Shown: positions 20,791 to 29,797 of the stretch, piece by piece
Numbering within the stretch: the stretch's first letter is position 1
How the letters are laid out: every line of letters begins with the position of its first letter
NCBI GenBank assembly: GCA_905221605.1
Contig: CAJNDS010002578.1
Location: forward strand, 124,001 to 188,000
DNA: 64,000 bases
Source: Symbiodinium natans
Lineage: Eukaryota; Sar; Dinophyceae; Suessiales; Symbiodiniaceae
Reading direction: 5' to 3'
Position numbers and translations under genes: made by a program
The notes under the pieces: generated by a model
What the model saw: only the letters and a program-made list of their open reading frames with translations
Told to the model about the DNA's origin: nothing
Databases searched by the model: none

Positions 20791-21890
20791 GTGGCACACC
20801 GCTGTACATGCGGGATCGTCAACAAGCACTGCATACGAGATCGAAAAGAAGCATGGATTTGTAGTCCAACAGGAAACTTGCATGTCATTTTCAGCAGGGG
20901 GCAGGAGCACGGCCATGGGTCTCCTGCTAACAAAGACGCCCATGGTTCGTGGTGAAGCAGTTGGAGACGTCCAACTGTGTACCTGCGTGATCGTCTTAGA
21001 CATCCTGTAACGCAAGCTGTGCATTGGTTCCGTCCTCGCTGTTGTTCTTCTACCTCAACCGCAACGCAGTTTACAACGTGGATTTCGTATTTTGCTTGGC
21101 ATGTGGGTGAATTCTTTGAGCCGTGAGCATGACATACCCCAAACCCCAGAAGATCTCGAGCCCATCAAGCTTGAGTGGATCGTGATGCTGTTAGCTTGCG
21201 TGTTGTGAATAGCAAAGCAGCTGAGCAGAATTGCGTGAGCATGTTGTGTGAGCATGTTGATGGAGCATACATGGACATGAACGATGACGACGGGAAGGTT
21301 CGGAACACATCATGAGGGACGGAGCAGTGCAATGCATGACATGAATGCCAGCATGTGTGGAGCAGTTCAGTTCGCAATAAAGCATCTGAGCGTGATGTGC
21401 AGAGTTATGTGAGCATGTCCAGCGAGCAGAGGGCATTTGCATGGTGGGAACGACTGATGTCATGTGCTGAGCATGTTTGAGTGTGAAGCATCTAAGCACG
21501 AATTGTGGAGCATCCGAGCGTGGTGAGCAGAGTTGTGTAAGCATGAATTGTGGAGCATCAGAGCATAAATTGTGGAGCATCTGAGCGTGGTGAGCAGAGT
21601 CGCGTGAGCATGAAGTGTGGAGCATCGGAGCATGAATTGTGGAGCATCCGAGAGTGACAAGCACAGTTGTGTCGAAGAGTGATGAGCAGAGTCTTGGGAC
21701 ATCGTCATTGAGTTCGAACATGTGTGTTCACGTGTACGTAATTATGATAGGATACTTCATATAAAGTCTCATTCGTGACCCTTCTACTTCATCATCTTGG
21801 ACGTTCGCCTCGGCAGCTTGCTTGAGCATGCCCCTCTCCAGCAGATCTCCAACTACATGAATATGTGGAGCACTAAAACAAAAAGTGTGT
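20783..21890 (+). repeat. Left terminal direct repeat of the giant element
   Basis: This ~1108-base repeat begins in GTGTGTGTGGCACACC and ends AAAAAGTGTGT. It is identical in layout to the right copy. It lacks TG...CA ends. Its second half (about 21230-21700) is an irregular array of GAGCAT, GTGGAGCATC(N)GAG and GTGAGCAGAGT words, repeated more than ten times. A CATATAAAG at 21758-21766 could act as a TATA-like element. Minus-strand frames through the array are repeat artefacts. Confidence 0.9.
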
Positions 21891-22256
21891 TATACAGCCA
21901 GCCCGCCTTGCCTTGGGCCGCGGGTGTAGGTGGAGCCTCGCTCCTACGCGTTCATGCTGCCTATGTTAGTCTTCACTCCGGTGCGGACGCATAGGATAAT
22001 CCAAAAATGTGAGCTCACCTGGCGAGTGAGAATGAAAAGTCATACGTTTTCGTGCACTAGTAACATGCCGGGCCCATTAATGTGGGTGCCAACGATGCTC
22101 AGCAAGACGGCCGGCGTGCCGTATGTTCCTCGATTGTTAGTCGTGATCCAGCATCCGGAGAGATAAGCAACATTCTTTTTGCTTCGTCTTTGCCGTAATG
22201 GTTTGATAGGTCAGAGTAGTGTGTAGCACGTACCCCAGCTACATCAAACTCGCATC
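21890..22256 (+). other. Leader between left terminal repeat and first ORF
   Basis: About 365 bases without a gene. The bases directly after the repeat read TATACAGCCAGCCCG, with no TGG-initial stretch resembling a tRNA 3' end complement. That argues against ordinary LTR-retrotransposon priming. Composition is balanced, unlike the C/A-rich ORF that follows. Confidence 0.5.
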
Positions 22257-24911
22257 ATGGACGGCTACCAGTGGCACCAACAAAGTTGGCAGCGACAGCC
22301 ACCTCCTCCTCCTCCTCCACTCGACAATCAAGCACATCCTCCTCCTCCTCCTCCTGAGATGCCACACCAGACGGCACATTACCCAGGAGACGATCAAGGA
22401 TGGCAAGTTCGATGGAGTCAGCACCCACCAGCCGGAGGAGTGCACTTCCAATACCAGCGGCCACCTCACCAGGATGCAGCACCCTCGCGGCCACAATGGC
22501 CAGCACCAGGCCAGTTTTCTGATCCAACACAGTTTGGTCCTCCGACGTATCGTCGTGAAAGTGCAGCAAGGTACCCACCTTCGGGTCAAACGACAGGCCA
22601 ACACTCGCCTACGGCCAACCAGAACATCCATCTTCACCACCAACATGCCGGTCCTCAACAACATGGTCGCAACGACTATCCGGAAGTACGCCAAGCTCCA
22701 CCACATCCTCAATCCCCCGCTTACCCTCATGCTCCCTGTCATCAGCAGAATCCAGATCGACCTCCGTATCTTCAGCATGGTCAGCAACATCATCAAGGCC
22801 AAGATCTACGACGAGACCACCATCCTCAAGACCTTGCACAGCATCATCAACAACAATACATCCCGCAGGGGAAACCAGACTGGCATCAAGCCACACCCCG
22901 GCCAGCGCACCACCCTCAACAACAGACGAATGCTCAACAAAGAGCAGCACCTCGAGATCTAGTAGAACATGGCCAACCACGTCACCACGATGGTCCAGCT
23001 GATACACACCATCCAGACCAAGGACACAGACCTCAGCAAGACCCCACTCAGGTATATGCTCATCGAGATCCGCAACGAGACGCAGCACGGCAGGAACCTC
23101 CGTCACAGTCAGGAACGTTTCCAGCACATCAGCGACTCTCACCCGCCCAGACATCCGACACGCACCAAGATGACCACCAACGAGGCCACCCTACCCATCA
23201 TGGAGAACATCAACAACCTCGTCAAGCCCAGGAACCACCCTCTCAATCCATGCTACCGACGACACCATCCCAGATGACGGAGATGTTCACGTGCATCACA
23301 GGCATGTTTGAGAAAGTCGTGGCACCGCTACTTCAAAACCAGGCCAGAGTCGCCCCGACGCAATTCCAACATCCTGGTGATCAACACAGAGCAGAGTCCT
23401 TCACCACACACCACACCAGAAGTCGCAGCAGAACCACCTACGAGCCCAGTCCGGCGTACCCCAGGAGCACCAGATCCACGCGGCACACACACAATTCCCA
23501 GTCACCCCGCCGCCCCGTGCCCAACGACCCCAACAAGATGGGAAAAACCCACCGACCATACAGTCGAAGCAGATCGGGCTCTACACGTGGACATTCAGAA
23601 AAGGCCAGATTCCGAACATCGAGAAGGCGCTCTTCTCCAGATCGTCATCACCGTGCATCAGAACCAACACCATCCCGACGCAGCCCCTCCCCAAGCAACA
23701 CCAAGCGCGGAAAAACAACCGTCGTTCTTACCCCTGCGCTCGACCGATCCACTTCACGTACGGCGACCCACAGAGACACACCTGGTTCTTCATCCAGACC
23801 GCCCCAGACACCCTCAGAAGCTTCCAGGACTACGCCACACAATCCGAGGCCAGACGCAGAATCAGGTTTCAAGCCCGAAGAACGTCGACGCATGAAGCAG
23901 ATCTACCGAGATGCCATGGCAGACCCCCACCGACTCGCGTGTGTGTCCGAGATGTACCACCAACAGGACCCACCACCGCCCATGGACCCTCCCAACCTAG
24001 GCAACCGGTACATGAACGACATCATGCACGACATCGCCGACATCACCCACGGACAACCACTATGGCTTTCCAACCCAGCCCAGATGGCCATCCGTCAAGT
24101 GGCAAGATCCTTCGCATGCTCTCACCACAGGATCACACCCTTCCTCGGCAAATATAGAACCAGCCCCAACACGGACACGGTGATCCACCCTCAGCTCATC
24201 GACGTCGACCCCTACAGCAACAAGCAGGACACGACTGATTATCCGCTGGTGCAGGTCCTCGTCATACCACTACGCACCACCAAACCGCCACCTCACGCAC
24301 ACGACGACACCAGCCCATTACCCCCCACACACAAGGGCGTCTATAAGACGTACTGGTCACACGCCACCGACGAAGCAGGCCTATGGCACATCTTGCGCGA
24401 GGGCTTCGTCAGACCCACGAACTGGGAGCGCACCAACTGGGATGACGACAACCTCCCCTACAACAAAGCATACCTACCCCATCGTGGGTTCAACGGATTC
24501 CACCAAGACAACGCACCCGACAACCTCCAACTTGGCATTTGCAACACCAACCTCCGCAAAGCCCTCCGCATCCCCAAAGCCAAAGCAGGACCCGCCGAAG
24601 GAGAAATTGCCACGGGCTTCACCATTTTTGGACGCGTCACATCGTCAACATCACAGCACAGCCACATGCGGCAGAAGGGAGGAGGCTGGACGACTCAGAA
24701 GGCGCTCATCGAGGCATACCTCAACGACACCAGTCGAGACAGCCGCAATTTCACCACCGTCTTCTCCCACTCCGAGAAGAGCATCATCGATGCGCAGTAC
24801 GCTGAGATCACCGGGATCACCATCAACATCTTCCACCCCAGACACTCACCCACTACACCACCTTCAGTCCCCAACAGATCCCGAGACAACGACCGCAGAC
24901 GACGACGTTGA
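22257..24911 (+). CDS. Large Pro/His/Gln-rich protein of the giant element, unrecognised
   Basis: 884 residues. The first ~570 are disordered and rich in Pro, His, Gln and Arg, with Arg-Ser stretches near 395-490 (SRSRSGST, SRRRSSPDRHH). The C-terminal ~300 residues look folded: a charged helix (KPEERRRMKQIYRDAM), then MNDIMHDIADI, and YWSHATDEAGLWHILREGF. The last faintly resembles the substrate-binding start of ADP-ribosyltransferase or phosphotransferase folds (H-T...IL..GF), but I would not assign it. The ATG at 22257 opens the frame. The stop is TGA at 24909-24911, yet the +1 frame stays open to TAG at 25102-25104 and looks protein-like (SDDFFFTFTKPR), so a frameshifted extension is possible. 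First gene after the terminal repeat, the place of a structural or nucleic-acid-binding protein. Function unknown. Confidence 0.7.
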   Translation: MDGYQWHQQSWQRQPPPPPPPLDNQAHPPPPPPEMPHQTAHYPGDDQGWQVRWSQHPPAGGVHFQYQRPPHQDAAPSRPQWPAPGQFSDPTQFGPPTYRRESAARYPPSGQTTGQHSPTANQNIHLHHQHAGPQQHGRNDYPEVRQAPPHPQSPAYPHAPCHQQNPDRPPYLQHGQQHHQGQDLRRDHHPQDLAQHHQQQYIPQGKPDWHQATPRPAHHPQQQTNAQQRAAPRDLVEHGQPRHHDGPADTHHPDQGHRPQQDPTQVYAHRDPQRDAARQEPPSQSGTFPAHQRLSPAQTSDTHQDDHQRGHPTHHGEHQQPRQAQEPPSQSMLPTTPSQMTEMFTCITGMFEKVVAPLLQNQARVAPTQFQHPGDQHRAESFTTHHTRSRSRTTYEPSPAYPRSTRSTRHTHNSQSPRRPVPNDPNKMGKTHRPYSRSRSGSTRGHSEKARFRTSRRRSSPDRHHRASEPTPSRRSPSPSNTKRGKTTVVLTPALDRSTSRTATHRDTPGSSSRPPQTPSEASRTTPHNPRPDAESGFKPEERRRMKQIYRDAMADPHRLACVSEMYHQQDPPPPMDPPNLGNRYMNDIMHDIADITHGQPLWLSNPAQMAIRQVARSFACSHHRITPFLGKYRTSPNTDTVIHPQLIDVDPYSNKQDTTDYPLVQVLVIPLRTTKPPPHAHDDTSPLPPTHKGVYKTYWSHATDEAGLWHILREGFVRPTNWERTNWDDDNLPYNKAYLPHRGFNGFHQDNAPDNLQLGICNTNLRKALRIPKAKAGPAEGEIATGFTIFGRVTSSTSQHSHMRQKGGGWTTQKALIEAYLNDTSRDSRNFTTVFSHSEKSIIDAQYAEITGITINIFHPRHSPTTPPSVPNRSRDNDRRRRR

Positions 24912-25104
24912 CAACTACCTGTCCCGGCAGATCCTTCTTCCTCATCGTGAAGACCAAAGTGACGATTTCTTTTTCACCTTCACGAAGCCTCGCCCGTGCA
25001 GTACCAGCACGCTAATCACAGCATGTCAAAACGGAAGGCACCAAGCGGAACAGATCGTAGATCAGATGGAGCACTCCCTAACCCCACCACACTTGACTCT
25101 GTAG

Positions 25105-25398
25105 TTCAGGACTGTTTGAAATTTCGGCAGCAAGCTTTCGACGTTTAGCCAAATGTGTTCACCGCTCACGGATTGCAATCAGATGTGTTTAGTGCAGCGT
25201 TGCAGCGGAGTGAGTCTATCTTCTCTTTTCAGCACATGAACTCACGCGTCAGCTGAGAATCCGTGCACTGCTGTGAAGTTCCAGACTTTGACCTTGAGAG
25301 GCATGTTCTGATCGCCTTTAAACGCGGCCAGTGCTGTTCACGCTTCGCATGCAGTTTTGCTCTTGACTGTAACGCCTGATTAGACGTTCGCCTTCACC
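25105..25398 (+). other. Intergenic spacer in the giant element
   Basis: 294 bases with balanced T and G content, in contrast to the C/A-rich genes on both sides. This supports the gene boundaries. I see no shared promoter motif with the other spacers. Confidence 0.45.
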
Positions 25399-27819
25399 AT
25401 GGATCCGGCAGAAGACATGGAACACGCCCTTCACTGCTGGCTCAGCGGACAAGTCGCCGATCATCAAGTTGTACAAGTACTAGGACCCCAAGTACTACTA
25501 AGATGGCAAGCACTCTTGGTGAGTATCGTGGAGGAAAGCGACACCCCCATCATCACGGACATGTCGTCGATGCCAGCCAGACCATGGACCACCAACCTGC
25601 ACCCGTCCAAGTACATCGAGATCCTAGGCACCAATGAAGAGGGCATCAGCAACACCGTGAATAGGTTTCGACAGCAAACCATGAAGGCCAAGATACTGCA
25701 CCAATCCAAACTACGAGCGGTGCAGTCCGACTACTCTGAGATCATCGGCCAAGGACGACTACAAGACGTAGAAATCCAACCCGGTCGAGCTCTTGCTTCC
25801 GCGGAAACCCAGAGTACCCTGCCCCACACCCTTTCCCCTCCAACCTCTTCACAAGAACACGCCAGCCAATTCAGGAGATGGTATCCGATTCGACAAGTAC
25901 CACCGCAAGACCACGCGACCGGCATGTCCATGGACTACGCGGGCATGGACCAACCTATCAGAGACCTACAAACCTGGCATACGGGAGCCTTCCCCCATAT
26001 CCCCGTCCCTCCGGATCGCACAGTACCTCCTCCCGAAGAGCAACACCAGAGAGAAGACAGATCCAGGTCGCCACTTCGAAACCCGGGTGTCCACACGATG
26101 GGCATGCATGTCAGCAGCTTGCAACAACTGCTCGACAGTTTAGAGCCAGCGGTGGACACGCAATCCGTCATGCAACATCATGACCAAGGCCGACTACTTC
26201 CAGTTCTACCAGTGGATCAGATAGAAAACGCGCAGCCACAGTGGTGGAGACGACCGATTAGACCAGAACTCATTCACATGCTACCACCGGTCGAACCACA
26301 CCATTGTCAAGTTCAAGAAGATGGCACACCCGTCATACGTTTCTTCCCCAACCGCATGACCTTCCTCCCGAAGCAGCTGGTGCACAAGTTCCCTTCCATC
26401 CAACAAGAACTTCAGAACAGCTTCCTCATGTCCTGGGACGAGTACAAAGTCGACGCATCCACACACGTTCAGATGATACGCTACGCCGACTCCATCGACA
26501 TACCCCAACCCAAACCCCTACACCTACGACTACGTTCCCTTCTACATCAAATTATGTCAGGACCCATGGCAGTTCGCGTCCTACAATTCACAGCCATACA
26601 GTTCAGGATGCTCGTGCGCAAGGGCAATTGCCCAGATCTGGCCACAATGCCCAATCTCTACCAGCTCTGGCACTGGGGATACATCAAGTTCCGAAGTGTA
26701 AACCCGGAGCTATGGATGTTCACACACAACTTTGCGGATCCCAGAACCATGGGCAGGCTGGAGCAGACCTGCACACACTTCCACAGAGTCTGGTCAACAC
26801 AAGTCCTACCCAGCACGGCAGGACTGGTACCCCTGTTGCCGCCCATACAAGACCTTTGCGTGGTACTCCATAGTACGGCGCCACCCTTCCACCTGCCGAT
26901 GCTCGCGAAGTACAACACCATCTCGGGCATCATGACCATGCAGGCGGTCAGCAACATAGTCTTCCGCAAGGCTCACCATGACCTACAGCTCCACAGAACG
27001 TGGCCTAGCATCGACTCCCACACAGGACACGACCAAGGAATCAACACGTTTCAGATTCCGGACCACTGGCCAACCAACATATGGACCGACACGCTACAGA
27101 AACTCACCCACACCACCAGATGGACGCCACCCTCCACGCCAGACATCCGCACCAGACTCACCATCGACCACTTGTACAGTGACATACTACCCAACACGAT
27201 ATGGACACCGAGATTCGCCCTACCCTTAACCACGCAACAGATTCACGCAATCCAGGTTTCCACCCAAGCAGCCCACGTACTACACCGAGTATGGGACCCG
27301 CTCATCTTCACCTTCGCTGACCCGTGCCACATGACCGACGGTTTAGACGCCAAGCAAACAAGCCGACCGGATCTGATCGGAAAATTTCACCGACTGGGTT
27401 CAGGAGGACAGACACCAATGTTATCCATCCCGGCCAGCAGCGTAATCGAGACACAGTTGGACTGGGCCTGGTTCCAATCCACTACGGCATCCAGCTCCCC
27501 GTTCAGATGGCTGTCCCTACCCCTTGCAGTCACAGGACACCCCAGGACGCATTCGGTCTTTTGGATCCACCGCAAAACATCAGGCCAAGCACGACGTCAC
27601 CGAGCTCTACATGTGCACCAAACCACGTGGTTAGTGGCATCTGGAACACCCAGGTCGTTCCAGGAGGATCCACACATCACGCAGGACCAAGCACCAGCCA
27701 CGCCGACCCAGGAGGAGTGGACGGACTTCATCAACCAACGACAAGCTCTACTAGAACTTCAACGATGCACCACCGTCGGCCAACAAGCTGGACAGCACCA
27801 ATGGAGGTATGTGGAGTGA
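25399..27819 (+). CDS. 806-residue protein of the giant element, unrecognised
   Basis: Starts at ATG 25399 (CACCATGG context). Residues 1-270 are mixed with a Pro-rich linker that includes an Arg-Ser patch (EDRSRSPLR). From about 300 to 700 the sequence is Trp-, His- and Leu-rich and looks globular, for example LYQLWHWGYIKFRSV and ELWMFTHNFADPR. I recognise no enzyme motif. It ends with TGA at 27817-27819; the +1 frame remains open to 27949 and reads as plausible protein (VSRWNELSHMHRWREV). The size and place next to the first ORF suggest a structural or replication partner, but this is only context. Confidence 0.7.
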   Translation: MDPAEDMEHALHCWLSGQVADHQVVQVLGPQVLLRWQALLVSIVEESDTPIITDMSSMPARPWTTNLHPSKYIEILGTNEEGISNTVNRFRQQTMKAKILHQSKLRAVQSDYSEIIGQGRLQDVEIQPGRALASAETQSTLPHTLSPPTSSQEHASQFRRWYPIRQVPPQDHATGMSMDYAGMDQPIRDLQTWHTGAFPHIPVPPDRTVPPPEEQHQREDRSRSPLRNPGVHTMGMHVSSLQQLLDSLEPAVDTQSVMQHHDQGRLLPVLPVDQIENAQPQWWRRPIRPELIHMLPPVEPHHCQVQEDGTPVIRFFPNRMTFLPKQLVHKFPSIQQELQNSFLMSWDEYKVDASTHVQMIRYADSIDIPQPKPLHLRLRSLLHQIMSGPMAVRVLQFTAIQFRMLVRKGNCPDLATMPNLYQLWHWGYIKFRSVNPELWMFTHNFADPRTMGRLEQTCTHFHRVWSTQVLPSTAGLVPLLPPIQDLCVVLHSTAPPFHLPMLAKYNTISGIMTMQAVSNIVFRKAHHDLQLHRTWPSIDSHTGHDQGINTFQIPDHWPTNIWTDTLQKLTHTTRWTPPSTPDIRTRLTIDHLYSDILPNTIWTPRFALPLTTQQIHAIQVSTQAAHVLHRVWDPLIFTFADPCHMTDGLDAKQTSRPDLIGKFHRLGSGGQTPMLSIPASSVIETQLDWAWFQSTTASSSPFRWLSLPLAVTGHPRTHSVFWIHRKTSGQARRHRALHVHQTTWLVASGTPRSFQEDPHITQDQAPATPTQEEWTDFINQRQALLELQRCTTVGQQAGQHQWRYVE

Positions 27820-28039
27820 TCAAGTCTCAGCAACGACAGTTTCACGATGGAACGAACTCAGCCACATGCACCGGTGGAGAGAAGTCGCAACCCTGTGCAC
27901 CCCGCATCCTGCATGCAATTTTCAGAACACGCCGCTTGTGCAAGGGTAGTGCTTCATGTGCTTGACACAGCCGTTGCGTGCCTCACGTAGGCTTCTTCTT
28001 TGACAGTTGAACATATAAGTATCCCTACACCCCTACGCC

Positions 28040-29737
28040 ATGGCGGACAGACGTGATCGCCACGTTCAACGGCATGCTCCAGGGCATACACACTCGCACA
28101 GACGAGGCAATGGCTGCAGACGATCCAGATCACCCAGAAGATTCAGCACGCCAAGACCGTCCAGGAGGCACCGCACTAGATCGACGTCACCGAGATCCAC
28201 GCGCACATTCTACTCCAACCCGCGTCCGAGCTCAGGACCCGTTTTGACCCCCAGATCTACATCTACGGCATCCCACACGCTTCCTCGCCACGGACACGGT
28301 TCCACTTACAACCCACGACGAGATCATCACCGTCAAGATCAACGACTCCCGGTTTACGGGAACTCTCCCACTCGATCCACTCAATCTTCGGCCCCCACCC
28401 CAGCCCACCCTAACCCCAAACAACGCGCCAGGGAAGTGCTCCAGGACATCTTCTACCAGCCCAACAACGACCTCCCAGACCATTGGGAATCCAACGACAT
28501 GCTCTATGACAAAAACCAGTATGGAGGAGTCCAGATGCCCAAAATCGTGCCCGCCACATCATCGGCCAAGAAAAACGGGACAGCAGGTATGGATCCGCTC
28601 GACATCAAAGTCTGGCAAGTGGCCTTCGAGGGCAAGCACAATTACATGTTGCGACAACTCGCCAACGGAAGATGGACTCAGTTCCAGGGCCACAAGTCAC
28701 TACCTGATGCCGTGTTTCACATGAAACTCTCCACCTTCATCCGCAACCGCAACATTCGCATCGAGACCATCGCAGTCAACTACTGGAAATGGAAGAACGG
28801 CACGGAAATGTTGCCCACCGAAGTTCAACGGAAGGAAGCCATGGAGATGCTCGTCGCCAACATTGGAGACCTCATCATGCGCTACAACAACCCTCCTGCT
28901 GTACAGCCCCAAGTACGTGCCCAACTAGCCCAGAAAGAAGCGGAGATAGCAGGATTACGCGCACAACTCGCAAGTCAGAGCCGCAAGACACCCTTCCCGC
29001 AGGGCATCATCCCACCTACTCAAACCCAGATGCCCAATTTCTTCGAGGCCGTTACCCACAAGGCTCCACCACCATCCGGGCACCCTCCTCCTCTTCACCA
29101 AGATCCGTGCGCTCCAGCGAACGCCCACAGCCTCGTGGAGGAAATCGACGCCGAAGACTCCCAAGCATCGGAACTGGCCGAACAAGCACCTCAACCCCCT
29201 CCCCCACTACACCCCCACCCGCCAGCCGTGGAGGACGAGATGGACCTCAACTTCACCGGAGGCATCACCACGCCATCATACCGCCCCAGCCCAAGTTCCC
29301 CGGCCCCAGGTGAGCCAACATCCAGCCGCCCGTTCGAATCACCGGACGGCAGACAGAACAAAGTCCTCCTCGACATCGTCAACGCATTCGAAGACGACGA
29401 GCTCATCCAGTATCTCAGCGACATCGCTCCGAAGCGAGAGCCAGATGAGCAAGCCAAAATGGATAAGATTCGACAAGTACACGAACTCACCAACTCACTA
29501 TCAAGATACGCAGCCCCTTCGGCCAACACCTGGATTTCCACTCTCAAGATGTCTGGACCCAAACTACAGGCCCAAAAGGAGATCGCCAAGAGACTCACGG
29601 TGTATGTGGAGGCACATCCAAAAGACCAGGCGTACCAGGACATGGTGAAGGCTTGGTCTCTTCCCAAACTTACCAACACAGCAGGGACGGCGGCAGTCGC
29701 CATCGTGGTGGCAGGCCTCGCTTCATACCTACATTGA
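28040..29737 (+). CDS. SR-rich N-terminus, coiled coil and hydrophobic tail protein
   Basis: 565 residues. Residues 1-75 are rich in Arg, Ser and His (RSRSPRRFS, RRHRTRSTSPRS), like RS-domain or nucleocapsid-type RNA-binding tails. Residues about 185-290 look folded (DIKVWQVAFEGKHNYMLRQL, AVNYWKWKNG). VRAQLAQKEAEIAGLRAQL (about 295-313) is a short coiled coil. A Pro-rich acidic linker follows, then a helical part, and the last ~18 residues (AGTAAVAIVVAGLASYLH) are hydrophobic enough for a membrane anchor or an oligomer interface. Together with 33918-34862 it is one of two SR-headed proteins in the element. A Gag or nucleoprotein role is a guess. It sits 60 bases upstream of the RT gene. Confidence 0.75.
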   Translation: MADRRDRHVQRHAPGHTHSHRRGNGCRRSRSPRRFSTPRPSRRHRTRSTSPRSTRTFYSNPRPSSGPVLTPRSTSTASHTLPRHGHGSTYNPRRDHHRQDQRLPVYGNSPTRSTQSSAPTPAHPNPKQRAREVLQDIFYQPNNDLPDHWESNDMLYDKNQYGGVQMPKIVPATSSAKKNGTAGMDPLDIKVWQVAFEGKHNYMLRQLANGRWTQFQGHKSLPDAVFHMKLSTFIRNRNIRIETIAVNYWKWKNGTEMLPTEVQRKEAMEMLVANIGDLIMRYNNPPAVQPQVRAQLAQKEAEIAGLRAQLASQSRKTPFPQGIIPPTQTQMPNFFEAVTHKAPPPSGHPPPLHQDPCAPANAHSLVEEIDAEDSQASELAEQAPQPPPPLHPHPPAVEDEMDLNFTGGITTPSYRPSPSSPAPGEPTSSRPFESPDGRQNKVLLDIVNAFEDDELIQYLSDIAPKREPDEQAKMDKIRQVHELTNSLSRYAAPSANTWISTLKMSGPKLQAQKEIAKRLTVYVEAHPKDQAYQDMVKAWSLPKLTNTAGTAAVAIVVAGLASYLH

Positions 29738-29797
29738 CTAGGAACCCTACTCGCAACGCAGCAGCCGTCCAGACGGCTCAACCGCATACATTCTTCC

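Noticed and set aside
20540-21024. Ser/Leu and Arg/Glu repeat ORFs
   Set aside because: CT/GA microsatellite running into the terminal repeat.
21165-21721. Minus-strand His/Cys/Ser-rich ORFs in the terminal repeat, also at 42085-42611
   Set aside because: They follow the iterated GAGCAT-type words and exist in both repeat copies only because these are copies.
20783-22256. Hammerhead ribozyme in the terminal repeat or leader
   Set aside because: GATGAG occurs (near 21677) but not the CUGANGA plus GAAA core in a foldable arrangement by eye; needs a covariance-model search.
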